Part shown: one piece after another, positions 34,985 through 47,200 of the stretch | How positions within the stretch are numbered: the first letter of the stretch is position 1 | Layout of the letters: every line of letters starts with the position of its first letter | Source of the DNA: Aedes albopictus | Taxonomy: Eukaryota; Arthropoda; Insecta; Diptera; Culicidae | Assembly: GCF_035046485.1 (NCBI RefSeq) | Contig: NC_085137.1 | Coordinates: forward strand, 458,485,004 to 458,549,003 | DNA: 64,000 nt | Direction: 5' to 3' | Made by a program: the position numbers and the translations under genes | The notes under the pieces: generated by a model | Database searches by the model: none | Seen by the model: only the letters and a program-made list of their open reading frames with translations | Told to the model about the DNA's origin: nothing

Positions 34985-36074
34985 CCCACTCCCATGTAGC
35001 ATAACTTATCCGAGACAGGACAGACATATCCTAACGAGACAACCACCAAGATCCGGGGCAATCCTGAACTTCATGCAAAATTTAATTAAATTCAATTTCG
35101 TGTGAAACCACACCTACTCTTCCTTCACACCTCTCGCTTTCATTATCACCAACGTCACCGCGACGACGACGACATTGCATATTGTCCTTGTATGAAAAAA
35201 AAAGTAACGAAACGAACAACAAGGATTCGTCACACATACACGGCAGACAGCTAGTCAGTCAGTCAGTCATACGCTGACACGACGACGGCGACGGTGGTGG
35301 AAATTTTTCCAACTTGGTGTCCTTTTCCCGATTTTGTCGTCGTCGTCGTCAGAAATACCCAACATGACAAACTTTAATTTAATGACACATGAAATTTTAT
35401 CTGCCACCAGGTATGCTTTTACCACGATGGCGGCGGGTGGCGCCATCGTTGCGGACGACAACGACGACGTCGACGAAAGACAAAAGTAAGAAGCCATTGC
35501 ACTTCCCAACACGCTCTCTCTTTCTCCCTCTGTCTCTTTCTCGTTTCGAGGATTCTGGAAGTTTGACAGGGCATCGCTGCGTTTGGCTGGAGTTCCCTAC
35601 TTTTCGGTGGGAAGGTTTTGCGGTGAAGCAACGATGATTACGAACGAACGCCGATGACTGGTTGTCTGACTCTGGCTGGCTAACTACTAGGGATGTTAGG
35701 GTGATGAGGGTGGTGTCCCACAAATCACTCTTCAGGACGTTGGCACCGTGGCTAAAAAACGAAGTGCACCTTCCTGCCACCGATAACTAACCGACGGAGG
35801 ACCCGCAGATGGACCACATCCAAGTAGTAGCAACCAGTCACACTGCAAGTGATATTTATTTCCATTAGAAATTAAAGTGTTTTAATAAATTCTTCTGGCG
35901 AACACGAACGATACGGTTCTTTCACGGAGGAACGGAATGGAGATGGATGCGAATACCAGATACGTTTTGCTACTCAAAACAAGGTATTCCTCTAAACAAC
36001 TTAGAACCTCTCAAACAACATGGGACAATTATGCGTAAAACGGCTGTAAATGAATCACCAATCACAAACTAAGC
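34985..36074. other. Intergenic, GC-rich island with GTCGTCG tracts
   Basis: The stretch 35150-35500 carries several short CGACGACG/GTCGTCG tracts, and 35400-35800 is GC-rich and looks single-copy. Overlapping frames on both strands have low-complexity Thr/Ser/Arg content. This could be a promoter or untranslated exon of an unseen gene. I find no exon I can support. Confidence 0.4.
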
Positions 36075-36197
36075 ATCCCAATTAGTTTTGTAGGGGTTTT
36101 GAAAACTGTCATAAAACCTAATAACTTTTATTTTGGTTTTATGATGGTTTTAAAAACCTCTTCTAGTCTGTTTGACTAAAAAAATGTTTCTTGGGAT
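36075..36197. mobile_element. Possible short MITE
   Basis: The ends are ATCCCAA and TTGGGAT, with inverted GTTTTGAAAAC/GTTTTTAAAAAC-like interior words. The terminal repeat is only 7-8 bp and no duplication is evident. Confidence 0.4.
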
Positions 36198-36747
36198 GTT
36201 TTCGCCTAATTTCAATCCCAGAACCAAAGAGCAGACTAGCAAAAAATCCACATGGGCATCGAAGGAGAAACGATAAAAGCGGCGAAGCACAGAATATACT
36301 CTCTTATCTCTTTGGGCCGAAGGGGTCTTATATGACCCAAAATTAGAAATGGCCGCATAAAATTACCCACTCGATAAAAGTAAACTATGTCTTCGGCAAA
36401 GTTATCACAAACATACTCCTCCATTAGGGATAAAACGTGATTTATTGGGTTTGAGACATCATTGACATCCTAGAACATCCTGAACACCAAGAAGTTTGGA
36501 AAAACAAAAATAAACATAAACACCAGTAGCTCTAAATGGTGATTCTGGATATGGTTAACATTCATATGTTTTTGACGAGTTTTCGTTATGATTTTGGAAT
36601 AGCTTTCCATATCAGGGCATGTTATAGGTGTCCCAAACTATTATGAAATTCAGATCATCAAGTAATTTCGTTCGTTTTAGCAACAAATTGTAATATTGCG
36701 TAATCTGCTGTAATCTGTGAATCTCTTGGAAACTGGGAAGCCACTTT
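36198..36747. other. Intergenic
   Basis: Contains a copy of the word GTCTTCGGCAAAGTTAT at 36389, similar to words in the foldback elements. No gene is supported. Confidence 0.4.
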
Positions 36748-37345
36748 TCCAAACTAACTAACGTAACGATAGTGATATCCGCTATACAAAGTAACGTTGC
36801 AAATCAACTATGGTTACTGGAACTGCTTGAAGACTATTAGATATAATAAGGTCATCCAAACTATCCTGGAGTTTAGATCTTGAATTTACTACAGTGGTTT
36901 TAGATAAATTATATACGTTATAAATTGCATCATCACATATCCAGCTAATTTCTGTGACCCCATTGGAATTGTGCGAACCGTTTTAAAATTCATTTAGGAT
37001 ATTCTAGGTCAACCAAACTACTTCGAATAGAAGAACTTCAGATCTGCGCTCGTAACAGTAGTCATATCCACTAAATATAGTAACGTAGTAAATTGCAATG
37101 CACTTTTGAGATATTCAGTGTCATCCAAACTGTCCTGGAGTTTATACCTTGACATCTACTGCTGATCAGTAGTAATTATCGCTATGAACTGTTGTTCAAC
37201 TATTATCTATGGCCTCGTTAGAAATATACGAACCATTCCGACGTTCTTTTGGAATATTCTAGGCTAACCAAACTACCCAGAAGAGCATCTCCTGATCCAC
37301 ACATTTAACAGTAGTCATATCAGTTGTACAGAGTAAACGTTGCCT
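36748..37345 (+). repeat. Tandem dimeric repeat, about 280-bp period
   Basis: Two alternating unit types are marked by CATCCAAACTATCCTGGAGTT (36847 and 37126) and CAACCAAACTACTTCG-like text (37011 and 37264). Each is accompanied by GTAGTCATATCC and GTAACGT words. A related fragment is at about 22680. Confidence 0.65.
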
Positions 37346-37952
37346 ATGTTTTGTGAAGACCAATGCACAATGGTCCACGAACCAGATTTACGAGGAAAGA
37401 TGCATGCAGCGCCTTCAAATGATTTTTTAGACAAATATGGTCTTCTACAAAGTTGTTCCTAAAAATAAGGCCCTCTTTTCAATATACATGAAAATTAGGG
37501 TGGTTCATATTTTCAAAGAAATTGGGAACCGAACTTTTTTATTTGCAAGAATAACTATATACATTCTTCGGAATAGTTGTAGATCTATCAATTTTGAGCA
37601 AGTTTGCTGAAGACACTTTTTATGTAGCTTTAAAATTGACCGATCTAGAGGTATTTTTCTGAATAAGCTTAGGGTGGTTCAAGAAAAACCGGTTTTCTGG
37701 CGTTAACTTTTTCAGTTTCAATTTTTCATCAAAGTCGCCCAAGAAACACTTGTAGAGCATTTGAAGACGCGTCTTTTCGTGCGCTGAAAAGGTCGTTATC
37801 TCTTTTGGTTCAAAAGTTACAGACATTTTTCAAAAAAAATCATAGTTTTTTAAAAAGGTGTTATGACGGGTTGGGGCGAACATAAAAATATCTTTTGCCC
37901 GCATTCAAAAGAAGAAATGTTGTTATAAAACATACCAAAAAATTAGAGGGGT
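37346..37952. other. AT-rich repeat-like spacer
   Basis: The stretch 37670-37830 (TTCATCAAAGTCGCCCAAG, TCTTTTCGTGCGCTGAAAA) resembles the arms of the neighbouring foldback at 37953-38398 and is probably a fragment of the same family. Confidence 0.5.
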
Positions 37953-38398
37953 GTTATTTTTATAACTCAAGTGAAAAATACTTGAAAAGTGCCAATTTTT
38001 TTCCAGAAAATCATCAATATCTTTTGAACGGAATGACGTAGCAACATTCTCAGCGCACAAAAATGTGCGTTTTTTAAAGCTCTAAAACTCGTTCTTAGAC
38101 AACTTTGATGAGAAATTTGAAACAAAAAAGATAAAGGGTTTAAACTGTTTTGACCAAATTTGGAGCATTTTCCCATAGTTTTCATAGGGTGACGCTAGAA
38201 CAAATCGTTTTATTGCTTTATCTTTTTTGTTTCGAATTTCTCGTCAAAGTCGCCTGAGAACCACTTTTAGAGCTTCCAAAAACGCGCATTTTCGTGCGCT
38301 GAAAATGTTGCTACGTCATTCCGTTCAAAAGATATTGATGATTTTCTAGAAAAAATAGGCACTTTTGAAGTATTTTTCACTTGAGTTACAAAAATAAC
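37953..38398. mobile_element. Foldback element, about 446 bp
   Basis: The left arm, 37953 to about 38147, starts GTTATTTTTATAACTCAAGT. The right arm, about 38212-38398, reads GTTATTTTTGTAACTCAAGT from the outside. Both arms contain ATCATCAATATCTTTTGAAC and CGTAGCAACATT. The loop is about 65 bp. The GCAAA array starts 32 bp beyond the right end. Confidence 0.87.
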
Positions 38399-38430
38399 AA
38401 ATTACAGTTACAAAAATCCAATTTCACAAA

Positions 38431-39775
38431 GCAAAGCAAAGCAAAGCAAAGCAAAGCAAAGCAAAGCAAAGCAAAGCAAAGCAAAGCAAAGCAAAGCAAA
38501 GCAAAGCAAAGCAAAGCAAAGCAAAGCAAAGCAAAGCAAAGCAAAGCAAAGCAAAGCAAAGCAAAGCAAAGCAAAGCAAAGCAAAGCAAAGCAAAGCAAA
38601 GCAAAGCAAAGCAAAGCAAAGCAAAGCAAAGCAAAGCAAAGCAAAGCAAAGCAAAGCAAAGCAAAGCAAAGCAAAGCAAAGCAAAGCAAAGCAAAGCAAA
38701 GCAAAGCAAAGCAAAGCAAAGCAAAGCAAAGCAAAGCAAAGCAAAGCAAAGCAAAGCAAAGCAAAGCAAAGCAAAGCAAAGCAAAGCAAAGCAAAGCAAA
38801 GCAAAGCAAAGCAAAGCAAAGCAAAGCAAAGCAAAGCAAAGCAAAGCAAAGCAAAGCAAAGCAAAGCAAAGCAAAGCAAAGCAAAGCAAAGCAAAGCAAA
38901 GCAAAGCAAAGCAAAGCAAAGCAAAGCAAAGCAAAGCAAAGCAAAGCAAAGCAAAGCAAAGCAAAGCAAAGCAAAGCAAAGCAAAGCAAAGCAAAGCAAA
39001 GCAAAGCAAAGCAAAGCAAAGCAAAGCAAAGCAAAGCAAAGCAAAGCAAAGCAAAGCAAAGCAAAGCAAAGCAAAGCAAAGCAAAGCAAAGCAAAGCAAA
39101 GCAAAGCAAAGCAAAGCAAAGCAAAGCAAAGCAAAGCAAAGCAAAGCAAAGCAAAGCAAAGCAAAGCAAAGCAAAGCAAAGCAAAGCAAAGCAAAGCAAA
39201 GCAAAGCAAAGCAAAGCAAAGCAAAGCAAAGCAAAGCAAAGCAAAGCAAAGCAAAGCAAAGCAAAGCAAAGCAAAGCAAAGCAAAGCAAAGCAAAGCAAA
39301 GCAAAGCAAAGCAAAGCAAAGCAAAGCAAAGCAAAGCAAAGCAAAGCAAAGCAAAGCAAAGCAAAGCAAAGCAAAGCAAAGCAAAGCAAAGCAAAGCAAA
39401 GCAAAGCAAAGCAAAGCAAAGCAAAGCAAAGCAAAGCAAAGCAAAGCAAAGCAAAGCAAAGCAAAGCAAAGCAAAGCAAAGCAAAGCAAAGCAAAGCAAA
39501 GCAAAGCAAAGCAAAGCAAAGCAAAGCAAAGCAAAGCAAAGCAAAGCAAAGCAAAGCAAAGCAAAGCAAAGCAAAGCAAAGCAAAGCAAAGCAAAGCAAA
39601 GCAAAGCAAAGCAAAGCAAAGCAAAGCAAAGCAAAGCAAAGCAAAGCAAAGCAAAGCAAAGCAAAGCAAAGCAAAGCAAAGCAAAGCAAAGCAAAGCAAA
39701 GCAAAGCAAAGCAAAGCAAAGCAAAGCAAAGCAAAGCAAAGCAAAGCAAAGCAAAGCAAAGCAAAGCAAAGCAAA
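38431..39775 (+). repeat. (GCAAA)269 pentanucleotide microsatellite
   Basis: 1,345 bp of GCAAA with no visible interruption. Five and three are coprime, so each strand reads the same 5-residue peptide in all frames (Ala-Lys-Gln-Ser-Lys on plus, Phe-Ala-Leu-Leu-Cys on minus) and none contains a stop. The long open frames here are artefacts. Confidence 0.98.
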
Positions 39776-40328
39776 GACTTTACGGTGTGAACTCAAGGAT
39801 AGTTTGGATGATCTTTTACCATCTTGCACATCGCATTCTACCGTATTATGCTTGGTCAAGAACCTTCAAGCCCGGACCACTGTGTCTTCACTGAACCCAC
39901 AAATATAAGGGAAGAGTGCTCACTTTCACTACCCCACGACGATTTTCCCCGTGGGAGCCATCGTCGTCGGTTTCTGGCTGCATCGCGGTCGCGGATCGTC
40001 CGTCAGTCAGTTCGAAATGGATGGTCCTCGGCCCTCGACTGCTGGCTGTGAGAAACCACAAACTAATCGAGAGCCAAATGATGAAAATTTAATTAGTGAC
40101 GGTGTAAGCTGAGCTGTTTTCGGATGGATGATCGACTGGGAGGAGTGAACTAGTTCTTTGTGCCACGATTAAAATTTTTTTTGAAGACAGGTTGCTCCGG
40201 AACACGTTGCGAGTATCTCGGCTTGGTCCGAGAGGGCACTGGTCTTTTAGTTGGTTACTAAGATTATGAATAGGAAAAATCATGAAAATAGAGCTGTCGC
40301 ATGAGCAGTTATATGAAGCCGTGGCCAA
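39776..40328. other. Intergenic, mixed composition
   Basis: The stretch 39930-40060 is GC-rich with a CGACGATT/CGTCGTCGG patch. No gene is supported. Confidence 0.4.
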
Positions 40329-40500
40329 GGCTCTACCGTCTACCCCATTTGTCGTAATGCCATTAGGCCGAAATAATATAAGAACAGCTTTCTTGGTAAG
40401 AATGTGCATAATCGTTGTTATGCCAAATGGCCTTCATGCCAAACGGCTTCATGCCAAATGACTATATGCCAAATGGCATTATGTCGAATGGGGTAGAGCC
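40329..40500. mobile_element. Short palindromic-motif element with 8-bp duplication
   Basis: The ends are GGCTCTACC...CCCCATTTGTCG and, from the right, GGCTCTACCCCATTCGACAT. The flanking octamers GTGGCCAA (40321-40328) and GTGACCAA (40501-40508) differ at one base. Inside are repeated ATGCCAAATGGC-type words and an AGAACAGCTTTCTT core that resembles the AGGCTGTTCTTTC unit of 11910-13172 and 49226-49574. Confidence 0.7.
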
Positions 40501-40508
40501 GTGACCAA

Positions 40509-40798
40509 ATTGTCGCTCGGTTATCTGTCAGGCGCAAGGTTTTTATAACATATAATATTTTTCAAATTTTCAAAAATGTTGTAAGTTTTAAAAACAAAAT
40601 ATATAGTATTCAAAGCATATTTCTACTAAATTGACATTTTTTTAAAACAAGCTTAAAAATCTAAGTTGGATTTAACATTTGTCAATTCGCTGCTTGGAAA
40701 AAGAAATCTCAGAACTTCTGTATAATATCAAAAACTAAATACCATTTATAAAATTCCAAATAAAAAAAATACTCAGTATCAAACAACTTTGAATCCAC
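40509..40798. other. AT-rich spacer
   Basis: Nothing recognised. Confidence 0.4.
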
Positions 40799-40800
40799 TA

Positions 40801-41050
40801 AGGCCGTTACAAATATTTATTTAACTTTTTGTCCCACCACTCTTTGGCTGGTCGAGGGGGGGGATAAAAATAATAAAGCATTTAATCTGAAACATATTAA
40901 AAACTCATCGGATTTGTTAAAAAATTTTTAGCAAGACCCAAAATTCTGATAAATATTTTTTTATCTGCCCCCTCAAAATGCTATATCCGGCCAAAAATTT
41001 TTGAAGGGGGAGGGGGGTGACAAAAAGTCAAAATTAAATTTGTATCAGCC
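40801..41050. mobile_element. 250-bp MITE with TA duplication
   Basis: The left end is AGGCCGTTACAAATATTTAT. Read from the right, it is AGGCTGATACAAATTTAATT. Both are followed by a CTTTTTGTC word and a C/G-rich run. The flanks are TA at 40799-40800 and 41051-41052. Confidence 0.82.
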
Positions 41051-41052
41051 TA

Positions 41053-42416
41053 ATTTAACTTTAATTTTAGATTTTAAGATGGAAATGGGATTTGATTTGT
41101 GTATAAACTAAAGACAGTGAATATGGCCATATTTTGAAGGATTCGGAGACACTTTGATACAAAAAACACCCACTTAAACATGAACGAAAATTTAAAAAAA
41201 AAATACATTGGGATTTTTTCTATCTTTTAACTTTCATCATACTTTCATGAACTCATATTAGAAATTGTTTAGAAGATATGCTTCCAAAACTTTATCAAAA
41301 ATGTAAAATTAACAGTTACTCGTAATTTTTTAAGTCATACGGATGCAAAATCTAAAATATTAGGAAAAATTAGCATTCTAAATTGTGTGAAATAAGATCC
41401 ACTGTCGAGTAAAAATTCAGATTTTTTTGTATTGTTTTTATTTATTATTTAAATGTTGTATTTGTGTATTCTATGCAACAAATGTGATTACATGTTTATC
41501 AATCTTGGTATGGTAAAAAAGGAAACGTGTTGAAGAGTAGTAATGATCAAAACATTCTGAAAAAAAAGGAGAGTTGGTAAACTTTAAACAACTACAATTT
41601 GTCAATAACCCAAAACACGTGTTGCTTGATTTACCACTCCTACCCAAATTTGACATTTCGTTTCCCAGTGAAACGATTATACTCCATACGGTTGATCTTT
41701 TTCATGTTTTCCCCGAATCCCGTACACAGACTGCGCTCCTTTTTAAACACTACGGCTGCTGCTGCTGCTGCTGCCATTGCTGGAGAACGTGTTCCTTTCT
41801 GAGAACGGGGGTGTACCCATCCCTTGTATGTATGTAATATGAGCAAACCGAACCGGAAAAGACACACGCTCCGGTTGCTGTTGGGGCTTTCGGCTCTCGG
41901 CACATCACCGATTTCCCGTTTTTCCCAATCCGCACCATCGAAAATTGGGGGCGGTAAGAGGAGGATGCTCTTCCACAGTAAGGGTTGATATATTTAGGAC
42001 TTTTTCGATTTTTAATATTTTCATATTCCAGTTTTGAACTGTTAATTTTAAATACTGTATCTTTGTTTTTATCCCTGTATGTTTTGAACTGTAAAAATAT
42101 ATTGAATATTTATTCCGATACTCTCATCCAAATTATCAAAAAAAAAAAAAAAAAAAAAATGCCCAGATTGAATTTTGAGATTTTTTTTTAATGGTTTGCT
42201 ATCATTAAAAAAACGTTATTTCACCCATCAATAAAAAATGAATAAAATAAAAAAGAAATTAATTTTGAAATTTAAATTATTCAAGCTTAGGGTATTTTCA
42301 ATAAACTTTTATATTTTGCTAGGGTTTCTCAGATTTTCAGATACAGATGAAGTTGCGGGAGACTTCTCTAAGGAGCTGTATAACAAAAAACTTAGTAGGC
42401 AGGCAGGACGACGTTT
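41053..42416. other. Intergenic with a CTG microsatellite and a poly(A) run
   Basis: (CTG)n-type repeats lie at about 41755-41775 and a run of about 22 A at 42139-42160. Short frames over the CTG repeat have no other support. Positions 42389-42424 (GGCAGGCAGGACGACGTTTG and onward) belong to a dispersed motif also present, inverted, at about 60157-60192. Confidence 0.5.
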
Positions 42417-42424
42417 GCCGGGAC

Positions 42425-42873
42425 CAGGGATGCCAGATGATTTTTTGAAAAATCTGAATCGCTATTTCCAAAAATCTGTATCCCATACAAAATTTGGGTG
42501 AAAAATCTGTATCCCATTCAAAAATAAAATAGCACCTCTAGCTCAAAAATCTGTATTTCATATAAATAATGCATGATAATGCCCAATAATGGGCTTCGTG
42601 GCCGTGCGGTTAGCGGCGTCAGTCGTCTAGGCGTTTCGTAAGCCTCGGAGTGCGGGTTCGATTCCCGCTCCAGTCAGGGAAAACTTTTCGTCAAACGAAA
42701 AATTCTCCATTGGGCTACTGGGTGTTAAGTGTGTTGTCCGTTATCTCGTGTATGTAATGTTCAGTCTGTGCAGCCTCTGGCTGAAGACGGTGTAATGTCT
42801 TTTAAAAACGAAATCTGTACGGATGCTAAAAAATCTGTATAATACAGATAAATCTGCATATATGGCATCCCTG
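42425..42873. mobile_element. hAT-type MITE with 8-bp duplication, containing a SINE
   Basis: The ends are CAGGGATGCCAGATG and, from the right, CAGGGATGCCATATATG. A perfect 8-bp duplication GCCGGGAC lies at 42417-42424 and 42874-42881. The interior repeats AAAAATCTGTATCCCAT-like words. The host site without the insertion is visible near 60160 as CCCGGCAAACGTCGT. A SINE (42591-42809) is nested inside. Confidence 0.9.
42591..42809 (+). mobile_element. tRNA-derived SINE nested in the hAT-type MITE
   Basis: The tRNA-like head is GTGGCCGTGCGGTTAG (A box) and GCGGGTTCGATTCCCGC (B box). The body includes TCAGTCTGTGCAGCC and ends GCTGAAGACGGTGTAATGTC with a short A-rich tail. It is the same family as 47241-47460. 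Confidence 0.83.
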
Positions 42874-42881
42874 GCCGGGAC

Positions 42882-44295
42882 AGCTAGTATTTTATAAAAC
42901 AGGACTTAAGAATTTGCAAAACAAGAAAAAAAATCCAAATTCAATTTTTATCGAAAGTTCTGTAAACATTTTTGCCCAACTATAGAAAGAAAACAGATCC
43001 AGTTTTCCAAAATTGGCAATATCCAAAAAAGTTGCAACTGTATTGACCACCACTGCCGTTCACGCATGTATCCACACGCGGTTTCCGCGACGATGATGGT
43101 GCGATTCATCCTTCCTCTAGCTTCACGCAAGCGAGACCGCCGACAACGACGACGTCGACGGTCGGACGGCATGTATTGATATGTTGCCTTCGACGAATGG
43201 ATTGCCAATTTTGTGCTTCCACTGCTCAGAATGCTGCGATACAACGGGGAATGGTAGGAGGTTCCCGTTAACTGGAGCTGTACAGCACCAGTAATGGCGG
43301 TTTGCTGCCCGTAGTATTGGGCGTTCGTGGAAAATGTGTGGATTTGTTTTTATGGGATTTTAGGAGGCACATTTTCGAACCAGAAGAGAGATATCTCATA
43401 GAAATGTGCGCACATTAAAAGAATAAGAAGTTGCTACAACAAACTTCCACGATTCTCTTTAAATCGTTATCGTTATCTTTAAGCCGTTATCAGTAAAAAT
43501 TAAAAAAAAATAAAAAAAAAACTAAAAAAAATAAAAAATAAAAATAAAAAAAAACTAACAACATATATACATGAAAGACCATCTATCTAAGAATTTAAAA
43601 AAAATAACATAAAAACGAGAGGCGATAAACACTATAATCCTTGGAAAAGGCTTAAGCGTCGGAAATGTAGCCTGGAATCGTTTTTCAAAAAAAAAAAGAG
43701 AAAGCAACTCAACCTGTCCAACAAGCTTCCAGTCTATGAGTGGGGTTCAAGGAAAGTTTCAGTGGGAGCATTTTGGTTGATTCACGAGGAATTCAAGAAT
43801 GTTTTAGAAAGCATTACGGGTGGTTTTAGGACCGACAACCCCCTTTAACCCTCCTCAACACCTTTACTCTGAAATCCACCCTCATCCTTACAATAACTCC
43901 ACGAAAACTTCTTTTATCCATCTAGAATTCTTAGAAACCTTCCTCAATATCCCTAAAATCTTCGGAAAGCCCTTTTCGCTGCACCCTCTCGAATTCCTCT
44001 CAAACACTCTGAATTCCTCTGACACCCCTGACCTCCCCTCTCCAAGACCTTCTGAAATCCCCGATGAAATCTCTTCACAACCCATCCAAAAACTCCAAAA
44101 CTCCCTCGGTAGCTCTTCTGAAACCACACAGAAATGTCAATATAAAATCCACTGAAACCCGCAATTGAGTTCTCACTCAAACAGTTGCGTCTTCTTCCCT
44201 CGTATGCAATGCAAATCAAAAGTTCATTGCGATGATTTCGTTGATTCGACGCCAAATAATCTTAGGGGATTTGGGTAATTCCTATGGAAACTGTG
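42882..44295. other. Intergenic, no supported gene
   Basis: Contains a GC-rich patch with CGACGACG at about 43075-43170, an A-rich low-complexity block at 43495-43570 and a C/T-rich degenerate minisatellite-like block at 43840-44110. The frame at 43820-44155 derives from the latter and is not called. Confidence 0.45.
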
Positions 44296-44299
44296 CCAG

Positions 44300-47200
44300 C
44301 TACTGTTTTGATAATTAATTTCGCAATTTTATTGGAAACATTTTCCAAAATTTTCTATAGAAAATTCAATTCTTTCGGATTTATTTTTGCAATTTCGTAA
44401 GAAACACTTTCATTCGATTCTTGTGGAAAATACTTCAGCAATGACTTTGGAAACTTCTTCAGAAATTTCTTCTACAATTTTAACAGCACTTTTTCTTCTG
44501 CTATTTCTTACTTATTGCTATTGGCAATTTCTTTGAAAACTTCCTTGGTAATTCCTTTGCGATACTCATCAGGAATCTATTTCCTACTGGAATTGATTAG
44601 ATAGCTCATTCGGCAAACTCTCTGTGGATGTTTTTAGCAACATTCTTGGGGTTTTCGCTAGTGGAATTTCTTCAGCAATTCATTTGATTTTTTTTATTTT
44701 TTAAAATAAAATTTTTTAAATTTTTAAATTTTTTAAAACAATTTCTCTAGTATTTTTTGGGAGTATTTTCGACAAATTTTTGAAAATTACATCGGAAATT
44801 TATTTGGAAAATTGTTCGACGATTCTTTTTACCTGCGGCATTTGTAAACTCTTTCGGCACTTATTTCGGGAATTTATCAGGCATTCCTTTCGGATTTTTT
44901 TAAGAATTTCCTTCAAAAATTTCTTTGAAAGTTTCGCCTGCACTTCTTTTGTAATAACTTTGGAAGTTTATTTTTAGTAATAAGTTTCGAAGTTCATTCG
45001 ACAGGTACTTTGAAAACTCTTTCGGCAATTTCTATTGGAATTTCGTCGGTTGTTACTGTGAAAGTTTCATAAGATTTCTGAAATTAAAAAAAAAAACTAA
45101 ATTATTATTGAACGACTCTACAATGGAATGGTAAAAAAAGCTCAAAGGAGTTATCTAAATAATTTCCGAAAACAAAGGCAATTACGTAGATTCTGCTGAA
45201 GGCACCCCGAATGAATTGCCGAATACATTTGCAAAGAAATTGTCATAGGAAGTCCCGATGCAATCGCCGAAAGAAAAAAGAGTTACTGAAGAAATATAGA
45301 AAATAACAAACAAGCTTCTAAAAGCAATAAGTTCAACAAAAAACTGCCAAAACAAATCTTAAAGGAATTGCCGGACTGATTTCCGACAGAACTTCCGAAA
45401 AAGTTGTCGAATGGATTTCCAAATAAATTTATGAATGAAAGTATGAGCAGTCAGAAAAATTTCCGAATGAATTTCCAAAATAATTACTGAACTATCGAAA
45501 GCAATTGCAAAAAAAAAAAATCCAGATAAATTTCAAAACAATTTCTTCTGCTATTTGTTTCTTATTTCTTTTTGAATTTCTTCAACAACTTCTTTGGTAA
45601 TTCCGTTGTGATACTCATCAGGAAAATTTTACGCCAATTCCTACTTGAATTGATTAGACAACTCATTCGGAAAACTCCATGTGATTTTTTTTTAGCGCTG
45701 GCGAAATTTCTTAGGAAATTCCTCTGGAAATTTTTCCATTAATTTCTATGGAATTTGATCCAACAATTTCTGTAGGATTCCTTTTGGGGTTTTTTTGGGC
45801 AAGTTTTGAATATTACTTCGGAAATTCTTTTTGAAATTTGTTCCGAAACTTTTTTAGGAAATTCTTCGGCAATTGTTTTAAGTAGTTATTTTCTTGGCCT
45901 TCTGAAATTCTCACGGCAGTTGTTCTGGGAATTTATCAGGCAATCCCTACGAAATTTTCTTCAGGGTGCCCTTCCGGAATTTCTTTGGAAGTTTCGCCAG
46001 CATCCCTTTGGTAATTGCTTTGGTAGTTTGTTTCGGTAATAACTTTCGAAATTCCTTCGGCAGGTACTATGCAAATTCCTTCGGCAATAATTTCATAAAT
46101 TTCTCTGGCAATTTTTGGTCATTTCTCCAGTAATTCCTTTGGAAACTCCCTCGGCAATTCTTTCCGGAATTTCAGCTGTTATTACTGTGAGAATTTCATA
46201 ATATATTCTTTTTCAAATTTAAAAATTTCCAAGAGAATAATTATACCAATCAAAATAAAATCTACTTTGGCGACTTCTTTTACCCGCAGTCAAAGACAAG
46301 CGCGAGATTGTCGCCGAAGAAAACAGATCTGTTTTCAAATTTTCAAAGGAATTACAGAAGGAATTTCCAGAGAAATCAGCAATAATTTTGTCGAAAAATT
46401 TCCAAAAGCAATTTTCAAAAAAAAAAGATTTTGCTGATGGCACCCTAGAGGAATCGCCGAATCAATTTCCAAAGAATTTGCCACAAAAACTACCAATTTC
46501 CAAAAAAAAAACTATCAAATGAAATTACTGACAGATTTTACAATGGAATAGGTAAAGGAACTCTCAAAGGAATTACAGAAGGAATTTCCTATTTCCAGAG
46601 AAATGAATAATGAATTTAAAAAATTTCCAGAACCGAATGAATTTCCAAAGATTTTGCCACAAAAATCGTAAAAGGGAATCTCGAAAGAATTGCCGAAGGA
46701 AATCCCAAGGGAATTACCGAGACAATTTCCAAAAAAAAAAAGATTTTTCAAGGATAAACTGTCAAAAAATCTTAAAGGAATTACCGGATCAATTTCTTAA
46801 ATAATCTTCAATAGAATTTCCAAAGGAGCCATCAAAGAACTGAAGGAATTCATAAATAGGTAAATTTCCAAAAAAAAAAAAACAATCTTAAGAAATTGTC
46901 AGAAAAATTCTCAAAGGAATCTGAGAAATAAAAAATGTGTTTCCAAAATAATTTCTGAACGAGTAGTTAAGGGAAATATCGAAAGAGATTGCATAATGTT
47001 GGTTAAATTTTAAACAATGGGCAAAGATCATTATCGGATAAATTTCTAAAGGCAATGACGGAGAAATTTCTCAAGGGACTGGCCAAAGATATTTTTTTTC
47101 CAAAAGAAAATTGCCAAAGAGAATATCAAAAAATTGCCGAAGGAATCCATAAAGGCAATGTGGAGAGAATTTCCACAGAAAACGCCGAAGGATATAAAAA

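Noticed and set aside
38381..39859. Open frames of 440-480 codons on both strands across the GCAAA array
   Set aside because: A pure 5-bp repeat without stop words is open in every frame; the peptides are simple 5-residue repeats.
43820..44155. Pro/Ser-rich 111-codon frame
   Set aside because: Derived from a C/T-rich degenerate minisatellite block; opposite-strand frames are equally open.
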